The notes beneath the pieces were generated by a model. The model made no database searches, was not told where the DNA came from, and saw only the letters and a program-made list of their open reading frames with translations. A DNA stretch of 64,000 nt, taken from Anomaloglossus baeobatrachus. Lineage: Eukaryota > Chordata > Amphibia > Anura > Aromobatidae. A program made the translations under genes and the position numbers. The stretch's first letter is position 1. The number at the start of each line of letters is the position of its first letter. The DNA is taken from NCBI RefSeq assembly GCF_048569485.1, contig NC_134355.1, forward strand, positions 660,352,215-660,416,214, written 5' to 3'. Positions 33,372 to 45,189 of this stretch are shown here, piece after piece.

Positions 33372-36300
33372 TAGTGTTGAGCCACCCCCCTAGTGTTCGA
33401 GTTCGGTTTGGTTCATCGAACGGCGGGCAAGTTCGGTGAACGTTCGTCGAACGTTCGTCGAACCCCATTGAAAACAATGGCAGGCAAACACAAACACATA
33501 CAAACACATAGAAAACACCTTCTAAGGTGTCCAAAAGGTGACAAACAACTCACAAGACACCACAAACACATGGAAAAGTGACAAGTACATATACTCATGC
33601 GAAAACAAAAGAGCTGGATGAGTAAAAGGAGGAGGAGACACAGATATAGGCATGTCATGCCCTTCTAAAATCATGTAAAATACAGCAAGGGGACTCAAAG
33701 CAGAGTCTCCCTTTTTTCCAAAAATTGGGCCACAGACACCACTTCAGAGGCATCACTTGTCCTCCAGTTGCAAACTTCACATGTTGATTTGCATCAAGCA
33801 CATTCAAAAATACGCCAGCCTTTAGTGTCCACAGGATGACACAGGGGTAGCAAAGTCCTTGCTGAACCATGACTTGCTCATCTTGGAACTTTTTTAAAAA
33901 AACAGCAAGGGGACTCCAAGCAAAGTCTCCCTTTTTTCCAAAAATTTGGCCACAGACACCACTTCAGTGGCATCACTTGTCCCCCAGTTGCAAACTTCAC
34001 ATGTTGATTTGCATCAAGCACATTCAAAAATACGCCAGCCTTTACTCTCCCCAGGATGACACAGGGGTAGAAAAGTCCTTGCGGATCCATGACTTATTCA
34101 TCTTGATGAACGTTAGTCTGTCCACATTATCACTGGACAGACGCGTGCACTTATCTATCAGCACACACCCAGCAGCACTGAAGACGCGTTCCGAGAGAAC
34201 GCTGGCTGCTGGACACGACAAGATCTCCAAGGCGTAAGTGGCAAACTCAGGCTATTTCTCCAGATTGGAAGTCCAAAATGAGCAAGGCTCCAGTAGCAGA
34301 GTCATGGCATCTATATTCACTTGGAGATACTCCATAGAGATACTCCTGTATCATTCTCTCCAGCCGTTGACTATGTGTCAGACTTCTTGTCTCTTGTGGC
34401 CTTGCAAAGGATGGTCTAAAAAAATCATGAAACGATTCCATAAAATTGCTGTTACCACCAGATATGGTGTTGCTGGTACATTTTGACTAATGATGACTCG
34501 ACAGTCACATGGTTGGCAAGTTACAACTGTGAAATTAACTCTGTGCACCACTGGTGTTTATTGGAAAAGCCGAGCTAAGATTGCATAACAGCTTCTGCTG
34601 ATACTCCTGCATACGTGCGTCCCTCTCTATGGCTGGAATTATTTCGCAAATTTTGACTTGTACCGGGGATCTAATAGTGTGGCAACCCAGTAGTCATCAT
34701 TACTTCTAATTCGGACATTCCGAGGGTCATGTTGTAGGTAGTGCAGCAAGAAGGCGCTCATGTGTCTTGCGCATCCATGCGGACCAAGTCCTTGCTGTGT
34801 TTGTGTCGGCGAGGTGATAACCGTGCTTCCTTCCTCTGACATCTCCCCCCAACCTCGAACAACCGAAATTTGATCAAGGTCTCCCTCATCTGCTGAGTCT
34901 TCCATGCCCATTGCCAGTTTGTCCTCCATTTCTTCCTGGGCTCCTGCACCTTCCTCAACAGTTTGGCTGCTACCATGTGCCCTTGTTAATCCCTCTACCC
35001 CACCGTCCCATGCCTGCCGACTTGGTGATGCTGAACGTCTGGACCTTGTAGATCTTGGTATCCCTTCTGCACATGAATCCTCCTGTAGTTCCTCCCTTTC
35101 CTCTTGTCCCACCACCTGACACCGAATAGTGTTTAGCGTGTGCTCCAGCATGTAAATGACTGGAATTGTCATGCTGATAATGGCATTGTCAGCGCTAAAC
35201 ATCTTCGTCGCCATGTCGAAACTGTGCAGAAGGGCGCATAGGTCCTTGATCTGAGACCACTCCATCAGCGTGATCTGCCCCACCTCTACATCTATTTGAC
35301 CCAAGTTATTCGTCATAACGTATTGCACCAGGGTTCTGCGGTGCTGCCACAGTTGCTGCAACATGTGGAGAGTCCAATTCCAGCGTGTCGACACATCGCA
35401 TTTGAGGCGGTGAACCGGCAGGCCGAAAGACTTCTGGAGCGATGCAAGTCGCTCAGCTGCGCCGGTTGAACGGCGGAAGTGAGCAGATAGTTACCGTGCC
35501 CTGTGCAGAAGCCCATCTAGGCTGGGATAGTGGGTTAAAAATTGCTGGGCAACAAGGTTCAACACGTGAGCCATACAAGGCACGTGTGTCACCTTGCCCC
35601 GGCGAAAGGCTGCACCAATGTTTGCAGCATTGTCGCACACGGCCTTCCTTGGCTGCAGGTTGAGTGGAGACAACCATTTACGAAACTCGGTCTCCAGAGC
35701 TGACCACAACTGGTCAGCTGTGTGACTCTTATTTCCCAGACATTTCAACGTAAAGACCGCCTGATGCTGTTGAGCTCTGCTGCCATCATAGTAAGGAGGT
35801 ATGTGGGATTCCTTGGGCGCAGTTACAACATGGGTGGCCTGACCAGACAGGCTTGGGGCGGAGGTGGAGGACCCAGACGAGGTTGAGGAGGCAGAAGCAG
35901 TGGAGGAACTTCTACATACAGAGGATTGATGCACAACTCGTGGGGACGGCAAGACTTGTACAGCAGACCCTTCTCCATCTCTCACCATAGTTACCCAGTG
36001 CCCAGTCAGCGACATGTAACACCCCTGTCCATGCTTACTGGTCCAAGTATCGGTGGTGAAATGAACCCTGTGACACACAGTTTCTCAAGGAAGCGGTGAT
36101 GTTGTGTGCGACATGCTGGTGTAAGCAGGCACACATTTTTTGGAGAAGTAGTGGCGACTGGGCATCTTGTACTGGGGCACTGCGATGGACATAAGGTCTC
36201 GAAAATCCTCTGTGTCCACCCGGCGAAAGGCAGCATTTCTGTAGCCAACAGCTTGCAGAGGGTGAAACTCAACCTCTTAGCTTTGTCATGGCTAGGAGGA

Positions 36301-36385
36301 AATGGCCTTTTACTTGTCCACATCTAAGGGACCAAGGGCTGGCTGCTGTGCTGAGATGGCGTTGAGTAGGGTGTCCCATGAAAAT
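33372..36385 (-). mobile_element. Degraded hAT transposon, truncated at its 5' coding end
   Basis: The left terminus TAGTGTTGAGCCACC is hAT-like and interrupts the LINE. Transposase remnants follow on the - strand. The other terminus and the N-terminal zinc-finger region are missing where Penelope-like sequence starts near 36386. A ~200 bp segment (33670-33870) is repeated nearly exactly at 33900-34090. Confidence 0.8.
34042..36323 (-). pseudogene. hAT transposase pseudogene
   Basis: Distantly related to the transposase at 14312-17686. Successive fragments read KLLATEMLPFAGWTQRIFE (36323 side), VHFTTDTWTSKHGQGCYMSL (catalytic region), KAVCDNAANIGAAFRRGK, VPCMAHVLNLVAQQFL, the STRWNWTLHMLQQL block, an acidic low-complexity stretch, DPRNVRIRSNDDYWVATLLD, and the hATC block CPAASVLSERVFSAAG (34042-34230). 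The pieces lie in different frames with several stops and shifts, including one within the CHRVHFTTD region and one after DPRYKSKFAK. The BED finger is absent. It cannot encode an active enzyme. Confidence 0.85.
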
Positions 36386-36506
36386 GGTAGGAAAGGAGAA
36401 GATAGGACTCAGCACCAATGCCATATAGTAAAACTTGGAAACTTTATTTCATCCTTTTAAAATAATCAAGGGTATTCCAAAAAGAACGCCATGCGGCTTG
36501 CCATGC

Positions 36507-36563
36507 GGCTTGACGCGTTTCGGACAAGAAGGGGGAATTAAAAACAGTCCTTAATCATAAGCC
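36507..36563 (-). ncRNA. Hammerhead-ribozyme-like motif of the Penelope-like element
   Basis: On the - strand: stem I GGCTT, core ATGATTA (two mismatches to CUGAUGA), stem II GGAC...GTCC with a long loop, GAAA, CGCGTC, then AAGCC closing stem I. Next to it, CATGCGGCTTGC is partly duplicated. The altered core suggests decay. Confidence 0.5.
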
Positions 36564-36819
36564 AAGATGTGTTAGTGGCAACAGGTATTTATAGTGTCCA
36601 AGACAAAAAGACAACAAGTCAAAGAGCAAGAAGGGTGTAACCCCAAAAAATGCAAATGAGAGAGGAGAAAAAGACAAAGGAATGCGATTTGATTAACCCC
36701 TGTGTGGATATGTGAGAAAAACAGGGGGAGGACACTATTTGTAAACAATGTGCATACATAGAAAGACGCATAAGTGTCAAATATATAAGATCATACCATG
36801 AACACTATTTACAAAAATG

Positions 36820-37790
36820 TATATAGCTGAAAGTGAAATCAAATAAAGTAAAAAAATTAATCGATTCATTTATTCTTTTTATATCATTACCTTTATGTTG
36901 TGTATGCTATACAATTGGTTTATATATCTATTTATATTTATTGCATGTTCATGTTTCATAATTACCTTTTGATAATAATTATTATATATGTCTTATTTTT
37001 TATAACTATTTTTTATTATAATTTATTATTTTTATTATTATTTTTTATTGTATATTATTTGACTTTATTATTTACTTTCCGTATATTATCTTATTATTTA
37101 TTAATTTGTTGTTTATTTCTGATTATAATTATGTATGTGATATATCCTATACCTACTGTTTGTAATCAAGTTTTCCTGCATGGATAAATAGAAAAATTCT
37201 TATAACGGCATAGGTAAGATTCACTACATATTATCTATATCATATTCATATTTGTTAAAATTATATGTAACTTTATGTCTATATTTATGTGGTTATGAAA
37301 AATTAATAGGTTTTTTGCTGCATTTTTTGTTATTCTGATTCTCTTAATTCATTACTATTTTAGCTCATTATGTACTAAAAAGCAAATGGAATCTCCTATG
37401 ATATAAGAAAAGGAGAGAGATTCTCATAATATCGGGGAAAATTGATGGTAGTTTGAACTTTATGTCTAGAAAATTTCTTTTACCCCTATATTTATATTAA
37501 TATTTGTAATGATTCATTAAAACCCATATAATTCCATTCCATTTGATTTAGGAATATAATTAGGGAAGCAAGGCCAAAAGCAAAATAAAAAAGGAGTGAA
37601 GAAAAAATATATATAAAAAAGGGGGAAAAAAAAGAGAAAGAAAAAGAAAAGAATATGGAAATACATTTACGTGAATGTATGTACATCCAAAAACCATATA
37701 TATGGAAAAGATATATACAAAGAGAATAGATCTCCTTATAATATATGTGCACATACATACATGCATGCAGGAAAGCACATCTATACACTT
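36820..37790. other. AT-rich 3' region of the Penelope-like element
   Basis: Very AT-rich with long runs of TTATTA and ATATATA type. Reading frames here are low complexity and not considered genes. Confidence 0.5.
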
Positions 37791-37810
37791 CCATACTTGT
37801 ACATTAAAGT

Positions 37811-38220
37811 TCACATAATATAACGTAACTCTGACCGGTAATTCAGTCCTTGTGGATGTCTGGTGTCCAGATGCAATATCCACTTTGCCTCAGCATACAG
37901 GAGATCGCGGAACCAATCCCATCCTCTCAGAGGTTTTTTCACTTGCTTGACGTCCACAACACTCAGCCCGGTGAAATCACCATTGTGTGCATCGAGGAAG
38001 TGTCTGGTAAGTCCAGAGATGGATCTTTTGTTCTTCGAGGTATCCACGGGTGTGGAAAATGATGAAACATTTGTGTGCTCAGATATTCTTTTCCTAAGAG
38101 GTCTAGAGGTACAGCCAATATAGTCCTTTAGGCATATATCACAGGTGGCTCTGTAAATAGCATTTGTGAGAACCCCTCGTACTACGCCAGGTTCCAGTAT
38201 TAGTCTTGGATATATATATA
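37811..38220 (-). pseudogene. GIY-YIG endonuclease domain of the Penelope-like element
   Basis: The - strand frame reads GVLTNAIYRATCDICLKDYI, then IGCTSRPLRKRISEH with the Arg and His expected of GIY-YIG nucleases. It continues as SGLTRHFLDAHNGDFTGL and KWILHLDTRHPQGLNYRSEL, the usual ending of Penelope-like proteins. A CDIC motif resembles the zinc-binding CxxC of Neptune-type elements; clade placement is tentative. The domain nicks target DNA for priming. The open frame runs on to 38302, but that part is translated from the inserted LTR. Confidence 0.8.
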
Positions 38221-38891
38221 TGCAATGCCTGATTGGAGCCACAGACTCAGACTGTCTGTAAGGGGAGTCTAAAGAAAAGTCGCTCACAAAGCAGGACCCC
38301 AAGAACTCTGCAACCCTTTAACCCTTATACAGGGATTTGGAATTACACAGAGCCTCAGAGATCGCTACCTGTGGTAGACTGTAGTCCGTGGTCGTCAGGC
38401 AGAATCAAAAACCAGGAGATGCAAAACAGGAACCGAATTGGCAGGTAAGGGCATAGTGAGGAGACAAAGCAGAGGTCAAATCCGGAACTGGCAGCAAGGT
38501 ACAAAAACGACAGGCAGGAGGGTAGTCAAAAAACAAGCAAAGGTCAGCGCACAGGAATCAACATACAAACAACACATGAGCCAGGAGTACAGAACTATCT
38601 CTGGCAGTGGTCATGTGACAGGAAGGGGAATAAGAAGGGTGTGGTGTCTTCCCATTGGCTGCAAGTGAATGTTGTCAACTTCAGCTGGAAGACACACACG
38701 CCACCTACAGTCAGCCAGTGGTACTGCAGGTTCCAGGGAAACCCAGCCTAGTGGATGAGCGGAGCCTGTGCTCCGCAGAGCCACGGGCACCGACTCCTCT
38801 CCCATCACCAGCACTATCCATGGTGGGAACATGGCGTCGTCTGGCGATAGGAGCAGAAGTCGCAGGAGCGGGCTCCGGTGGGGATGTGACA
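38221..38891. mobile_element. Solo LTR (family A) inside the Penelope-like element
   Basis: Fossil, 671 bp. Begins TGCAATGCC, ends GATGTGACA, with an exact 5 bp duplication ATATA (38216-38220, 38892-38896). Closely related to 21918-23816. No internal region. Confidence 0.85.
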
Positions 38892-38896
38892 ATATA

Positions 38897-41046
38897 TGCT
38901 GGGGGATACAAAGTTGCCAATTGTCTTGGCCTTTCTGGCCACAACATTTACGCCGTTAGACAGTATGTTGGCAAGTTCAATATTCTGACAAAGGAGGGGA
39001 ATATGGCGTAAAAAGACTTCTTTAATCCTGGTGAAATCCACACTATAAAGAGTTGAAAAGGTTACTCGATTGATTCGTTTCTCAGGCTTGTTATTATCTA
39101 GAAGCAAGTCACTGTGGGTTTTATTATTTGCAGTTCTTAGTGCACGATAGAGAACCTTATCCTTGTAGCCTCTGCGCCGCAGACGTGTTTTCATATTTTC
39201 AACCTCAGAGAGGAAAGTAACATCTGTGGAACACAGGCGGCGAGCTCTTAAAAACACACCTAGGGGTAAATTAGATATAGTATTGTTGGTATGGGTGCTG
39301 TCCGTATGGAGAATAGTGTTTCCACTAATCAGTTTCCTATATAGAGAGAGGTATTTATGGAACCGGTTTCAGGATTGCCTGTGAGCTGCACATCCAGGAA
39401 AAAGGTGGTATTTTGAAAAAACGCAAATGTAAGTTCATATTATTGGAGTTCATATAAGTACAAAAAGCTTCAGACAGGTTCATATTGGGTGGTTTTCCTT
39501 GTGTTTCCAAATCATTATCAAGTCATCTATATATCTTGCGTACCAAAAAATATGGTCTATAAACGGATTTTCAGATGTATGTATGAAAGATGCTTCCCAG
39601 GAAGCCATATATAGGTTGGCCAAAACGCAAGAAAAACTGGCACCCATAGGGCAACCATTGACTTGTAAATAGAATCACTGATTGAAGCTGAAAAAATTAT
39701 GTTTCAGTAAGAAATCACAAACTAAAAGAATGAACTCTTTATAGGTGTCACTTAAATTGTTTTGTTTGTTCAGATGAAAGGAAAGGGATCTAAGAGCCTG
39801 ATCGTGTGGAATGCACGAGTACAAGGAGGTGACATCACTTGTGACCCAAAACAAGTCATCAGTCCACGTTAAATTGAGAAGGCCCTACAAGAGGTCTTTA
39901 GTATCTCTAATGTAGCCAGCAGTTCTCTTAATCAAAGGTTGCAAGATGTTATCAAGCCAGTCAGAAGTCCGACTTGTGAGAGAATTAGTGCTGGCTACAA
40001 TAGGACGTAGGGGTGGGGGAAAAAAACCCTTGTGAGTTTTAGGGAGTCCCTGAAAAATAGAACAAACAGGAAAAACATTGGTTAAGTATTCACGTGTGCG
40101 TTTGTCCAAATTACCTAGAGCCAAACCCTGATCAAGGATGGTATTCAGTTTGTTTAAAAAGGTACTTGTAGGATCGCCAGTTAATCGCCTGTAGGTGGAG
40201 GTATCCTCTAACATTTTTAGTATCTCTCTCTCATATAGAGAACTATCCAAGATCACCACTGAGCCGCCTTTATCAGCAGCTCTGATGGTAATGTGGTGAT
40301 TATTTTTAAGATCCCTAAGGGCTTTTCTCTCATGGATAGTTAGATTGTCCATCACTGGAGAGTCTGTGGAGAGAATATTTTTTATCTCAGCCTCCATTAT
40401 GTCCTGGTACATGTCCATGATAGGCGCACGTGAGGCAATGGGGTAGAAGTCACTATTAGTGGTTTTGAAAGGAGGAACCCTTAATTCAGTGTTTTGGGAG
40501 CTATCCAATTCCAGCAAAGTCTGTATGGAGATATGTTCTTTCAGATTCATATGTATAGTAAAAATGATCTCCTTGGGAGTGACATCAGGTAATGCAGGTG
40601 TGTCAATCTGTTTTTGTTCAGACGGGAGAAATGCTTTTTAACCGTCAAATTTCTAATAAATATATTTACATCTCTGATGGTCTGAAAGAGGTCAGCTCTG
40701 GTGGTGGGAGCGAAGTTCAAACCTTTTTTCAGAACTTGAAGCTGGTGAAAATTGATGGTACATGCAGACAAATTGATGATGGAAAACTCAAGGTTTTTGG
40801 TCTCATTTAGTATCTCTGTTGTCTGTTTCTGTTGGTACGACGGGGAATATCTCTTCTTATACCCATTGTGTTTTCTTCCTCCTCTATGTCGACTGCGTTT
40901 TTTGACTTTTTTGGAATAGCACCCCCTGCAGTATTGGAATATCTTTCAGAGTCCAGTGAACTACCACTCTCACCTGTCGTATCCAAATCTGTGGAAGAAA
41001 ATATCACGGACTTGTCTTTGGGAATTTTTTCATTGCGATTCTTCAA
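38897..41046 (-). pseudogene. Penelope-like reverse transcriptase, broken
   Basis: Recognisable blocks on the - strand are VLKKGLNFAPTTRADLFQTI (40720 region), ADKGGSVVILDSSLY and GLPKTHKGFFPPPLRPIVAS (39960-40290), TSLYSCIPHDQALRSL, GCPMGASFSCVLANLYMASW, and the catalytic RYIDD at 39522-39536. A thumb-like part, RRGYKDKVLYRALRTANNKT, follows (38897-39257). The order is that of Penelope-like reverse transcriptases, which are related to telomerase. The frame is broken in several places, so it is inactive. Confidence 0.8.
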
Positions 41047-41535
41047 AATGGATTTTCTGGTTATATTCCAGGTATAAACTTGATTGGTGTTATAATAAAA
41101 AAAAAAAGAAGAAAATAAAAATAATTGAATTTCTGTTTTTACTAATTATGTACACAGAAGAACAAACAGTAGTAGTACCAAATTAAATAATATAAAGAAA
41201 AATTAGAAAAGAATAAAGAAGTTTTAATTAACCAAATTATCTATATAAATTTACAAAAAAAATGATCAATCACAATGAGTTAAAAGAGGGTTGAAAACAA
41301 AAGTGTAAGGGTACAAATAGCCCTGTACAAGGATTCAGCAATGAGAGTACAACCACAGAATTCATATAATGTAAAGAGAGGACCTTATACAAATACAATA
41401 AATCTTACCCACCAAGGGTTAACAAGGGACATAGAATAAAAAATGTGCAGCAGCTATTGCTACTATAAAAATAAGTTCCAAGTTAACTGCTAAGACCTTT
41501 GAGGTGAGGGTATCATAAGGTCACAACCAAGGTAA

Positions 41536-42156
41536 GGCCTGTTTTAAATGTCAGTGATTCTGGTACGTATGTGCTAGTTGTTATATGTACCAGAATCACT
41601 GACAAACGCAGACCCATTATAATCTATGGGTCTCCGCACACATCAGTGATTTCTCACTGACCGTGTCTCCGTCCACCATACATGCGTGTCCGTGATTGCT
41701 GTACAGAGACATGTCCATTTTTTCTGGCATCACTGATGTCCCATGGATCACACTATGGTGTGGTCCGTGAAACACGTACCAAAAAAAACCCTACATTGAA
41801 AATAAAAAGCATTTTCAACTCACCTGTCTCCAGCGACGCTGTGTTCGGCAGATGCTGTCTGCTTCTTCCTGGCCGGCTCATTATGGTATGCATATTCATG
41901 TATGCAGCCAGAGCCGACCCGGAAGTAGCTGCAGAGGTGACACAGCAGCGCCTGGATGCAGCAAAGCCAGAAACTTCAGCACCACGGACAGCATGAGCGG
42001 AGACAGGTGAGTTTATCGCCTTGTGCAATCAGGGAGTATCATGTATCAGGGATTGCACATGGGCAACCCACGTGAATCACGGCACATGGAGGGACATAGG
42101 CATTTTTATACGTCAGTGAAAAAGTCTGTGGTTTTCACTGATGTGTGAAACAGGCC
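41536..42156. mobile_element. MITE of PIF/Harbinger type (H11)
   Basis: ~620 bp with inverted ends GGCCTGTTTTAAATGTCAGTGA and the rough complement of TCACTGATGTGTGAAACAGGCC. TAA is on the left and TGA (a likely mutated TAA) on the right. Near the left end a ~22 bp hairpin brackets 41567-41602. Non-coding. Confidence 0.65.
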
Positions 42157-42530
42157 TGAGGAGAAAGGCTCTTAGTTGCAGAGAAGCCGCAAGTGGTTGC
42201 ACAGAAGAAAGTACATGATGATTTCTGCATTGCCTCTACAACAGTGTGGCTATAGTGGAGAGAAAGGAGCGAGCCCCAACGACCATTTTGCTATGTAAGC
42301 AGCTTTTTCCAAGGGGTGATGTAACTGAGAATGTGTCTGTGAACCATTTTATTCTGCAGATATATGTATGCCTGCTTGTGAATGATTGCAGAATTCAAAT
42401 AGGAAAAGGTCCAGATAATGTGAGGAATGATGGTCCTATGAAAAGATCAAAGGTCAAAGATCCACAAAAAAGGGGGAAAGGAGAAGACCTATTTAAGATC
42501 TATTGAAGACCATATGCGATTAAAGTCTTA
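42157..42530. other. Unclassified intergenic sequence
   Basis: Nothing recognised. An 86-codon frame at 42246-42506 has no familiar motif and is not called. Confidence 0.3.
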
Positions 42531-43115
42531 GGGGTACTTTGCACACTATGACATCGCAAGCCGATGATGCGATGCCGAGCGCGATAGTCCCCGCCCCCGT
42601 CGCAGCTGCAATATCATTGTGATAGCTGCCGTAGCAAATATTATCGCTACGGCTGCTTCACATGCACTCACCTGCCATGCGATGTCACTCTGGCCGGCGA
42701 ACCGCCTCCTTATTAAGGGGGCGGGTCGTGCGGCGTCACTGCAATGTCACACGGCAGGTGGCCAATAGGAGCGGAGGGGCGTAGATGAGCGGGATGTAAA
42801 CATCCCGCCCTCCTCCTTCCTTCCGCAGAGCCGGCGTTAGACGTGGTGACGCAGGTAGGAGATGTTCCTCGCTCCTGCGACTTCACACACAGCGATGTGT
42901 GCTGCCGCAGGAGCGAGGAACAACATCGGACCGTCGCATCAGCGTAATATGGAATTCGCCGACGCTACACCGATTATACGATTGCAACGATTTTGCGCTC
43001 GTTAATCGTATCATCTAGGCTTTACCTACTACGATGTCGAGAGCGACGCAGGAAGTGCGTCACTTTCGACATGACCCCACCGACACCTGCGATGTAGTAG
43101 TGTGCAAAGCCCGCC
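42531..43115. mobile_element. PIF/Harbinger-type MITE, copy H5
   Basis: 585 bp, inverted ends GGGGTACTTTGCACACTA and GTGTGCAAAGCCCGCC complement, with TTA on both sides (42528-42530, 43116-43118). Contains CCAAT (about 42760) but its CRE-like site has decayed. Non-coding. Confidence 0.85.
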
Positions 43116-43149
43116 TTAGACTGCAAAAAAGATTTTTTTTCCCTCCTGG

Positions 43150-43156
<7 letters not shown>

Positions 43157-43213
<57 letters not shown>
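43157..43213. repeat. (TA)n microsatellite
   Basis: About 55 bp of nearly pure TA with one interruption. It creates spurious Tyr-Ile frames on both strands. Confidence 0.9.
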
Positions 43214-43217
<4 letters not shown>

Positions 43218-44725
43218 TATATATATGTATATGTATACATTATAATTTTATCTTTGTGTGGTGTGTCGTTTATTCATTTTTCTTTTTCCGTTTGTATTCA
43301 GTAGGTCAGTTTTTCTTCAATATGGTGTGCGCCTGCAGAAAGCGTATACGCCCGAAAATGGTGCCACGACAGAGCACACGGTGACGCCATCTGCTCCATT
43401 ACAGTCAATGGCCAAACCGGCACATGTGTTCAAAACCCGTTTTGCGGGGTGTTCGGACAGAGGTCAGGACAGTCACAGGACCACTGAACGTTGGTAATAT
43501 AACGCAATGTGAAGGGGCCCTAAAGGTTAGAATCAGGAGGCATATTTCAGACAGTAATAAAAATTAGAAATTTAACATGTCGGCGGTCTCAAATATCGAG
43601 CTATAAAAATGGCTATTAAACCAACCCGAGGAGGAGACTTCAGAAGGAAAATCCTGAATATGGAATCCTACTGGATTTTTAAACTTAAAAGCAGATTTCC
43701 GGATGGTTTGAATGTCAAGCAGGATCTTATTATATAACACATAATTGTGCTGGGTATCTCCATGATTAAATTTATTAGTTTTTCCTATTACATAACATCT
43801 ATAATTATGGTACTAATTTCCATAAAACATTTTACTATAGCTTGCTACTATATTTTCCGACTTGTGACTTGTCTGCAGATTTGTTGTTTCTTGCTAGCTT
43901 CATAAATTAATGTTTTAATGCAATATTCATGATTTTGGTGGGAATTTTTGTGATTTCTATTCCTTGTGTAGCATGTTTTCCCATGGCTTGTCATTGCATT
44001 TCTGTACTTGTAATTTGTCTGTTTGTTTTTGGTTCTTTGTTAGTTCCTTAATCAATGCTGTTTTTGTGTTTTTTCCTTCTTTCACTTTGCGCCATTTGCA
44101 TACTTCATGTTAATTTGATTTCATCATGGTGTAATTAACATAATTAACATGGCGTTCCTTCTTTTTAGATATATCTTTGTGATCTGGTGGACTAGATGTT
44201 TATCCATGATTAAAGCATATCTTACTTGCCGAAACTAGTTGGATTTCTTTTCCATACATCAGCTCTGTTTGTGTCTGGGCAGATTATTTTAATATGTAAA
44301 AAAAAAACCTCAGGATTTTATTAATCTATTCAGGCCTAAGCTCGCTGAATTTTGCTTTTCCTAAAAATTTGGTATATTCCAAAATGGTACCCAAAAAAAC
44401 CTTCAGCTCATAATTCAAAAAATAACCCTCATTCAGCTCTGTTGGCCAAAAAATAAAAAAGTTGCAGCTTTTAGAATAAGATGATAAAAAAAACCTATAT
44501 AATCTATATAACCTAAATAATTTTTAAAGTGTGTTCTTAGCAAAACATAAAAACAATCTGATATCGTTGTAAGGACATTGACCTGAAGAATAAAGTCATC
44601 TTATCAGTTATACCATACAGTGAACCACGCAAAACTGAGAATTATTCCTGTACTGCTGTCTAATTATTCATTTTACCTCCCAAAAATCAAAGTAAGGGTC
44701 AGCTGACATTTATCCTGCACACTTA
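43214..44725. other. Intergenic sequence with repeat-like segments
   Basis: 43320-43510 contains GTGCCACGACAGAGCACACG and similar motifs resembling the end of a MITE. 44330-44560, with ATTCCAAAATGGTACCC, resembles an old dispersed repeat. No gene was recognised. Confidence 0.35.
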
Positions 44726-45189
44726 CAGAAGCATGTCAATAAATTAGAATATCATCAAAATGTTAATATATTTCAGTAATTCAATACAAAAAGGGAAACA
44801 CATATACTATATAGAGTCATTCCACACAGAGGGATCTATTCCTATTTATTATATAGAGTTATTCCACACAGAGGGATCTATTTCTATATATTATAGTCAT
44901 ATATTATAGTCATTATACACAAAGGGATCTATTGCTATATAATATATATAGAGTCATTACACACAGAGGGATCTATTCCTATATATTATATAGAGTCATT
45001 ACACACAGATATTTCAAATGTTTATTTCTATTAATGTTGATGATTATGGCTTACAGTCAATGAAAGTCCAAAAGTCATTATCTAAGAAAATTAGAATATT
45101 ATATAAGACCAACTGAAAAAATGATTTTACAATCAGAATTGTTGGCGCCTACTGAAAAGTCTGCACAGTAAATGCCTCAATACTTGGTC

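Larger units (their letters stand above)
36386..41100 (-). mobile_element. Nearly full-length, broken Penelope-like retroelement
   Basis: Read on the - strand, it has an acidic N-terminal segment (40807-41046), a reverse transcriptase and a C-terminal GIY-YIG endonuclease (37811-38220), the order of EN-positive Penelope-like elements, followed by a long AT-rich 3' part with a hammerhead-like motif at 36507-36563. A solo LTR (38221-38891) is inserted between the two enzyme domains. The coding frame is broken in several places. The 5' border is uncertain and may extend to about 41500. Confidence 0.8.

Noticed and set aside
36900-37190. 95-codon hydrophobic frame resembling a membrane protein
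   Set aside because: Extremely AT-rich, low complexity, in the 3' part of a dead Penelope-like element.
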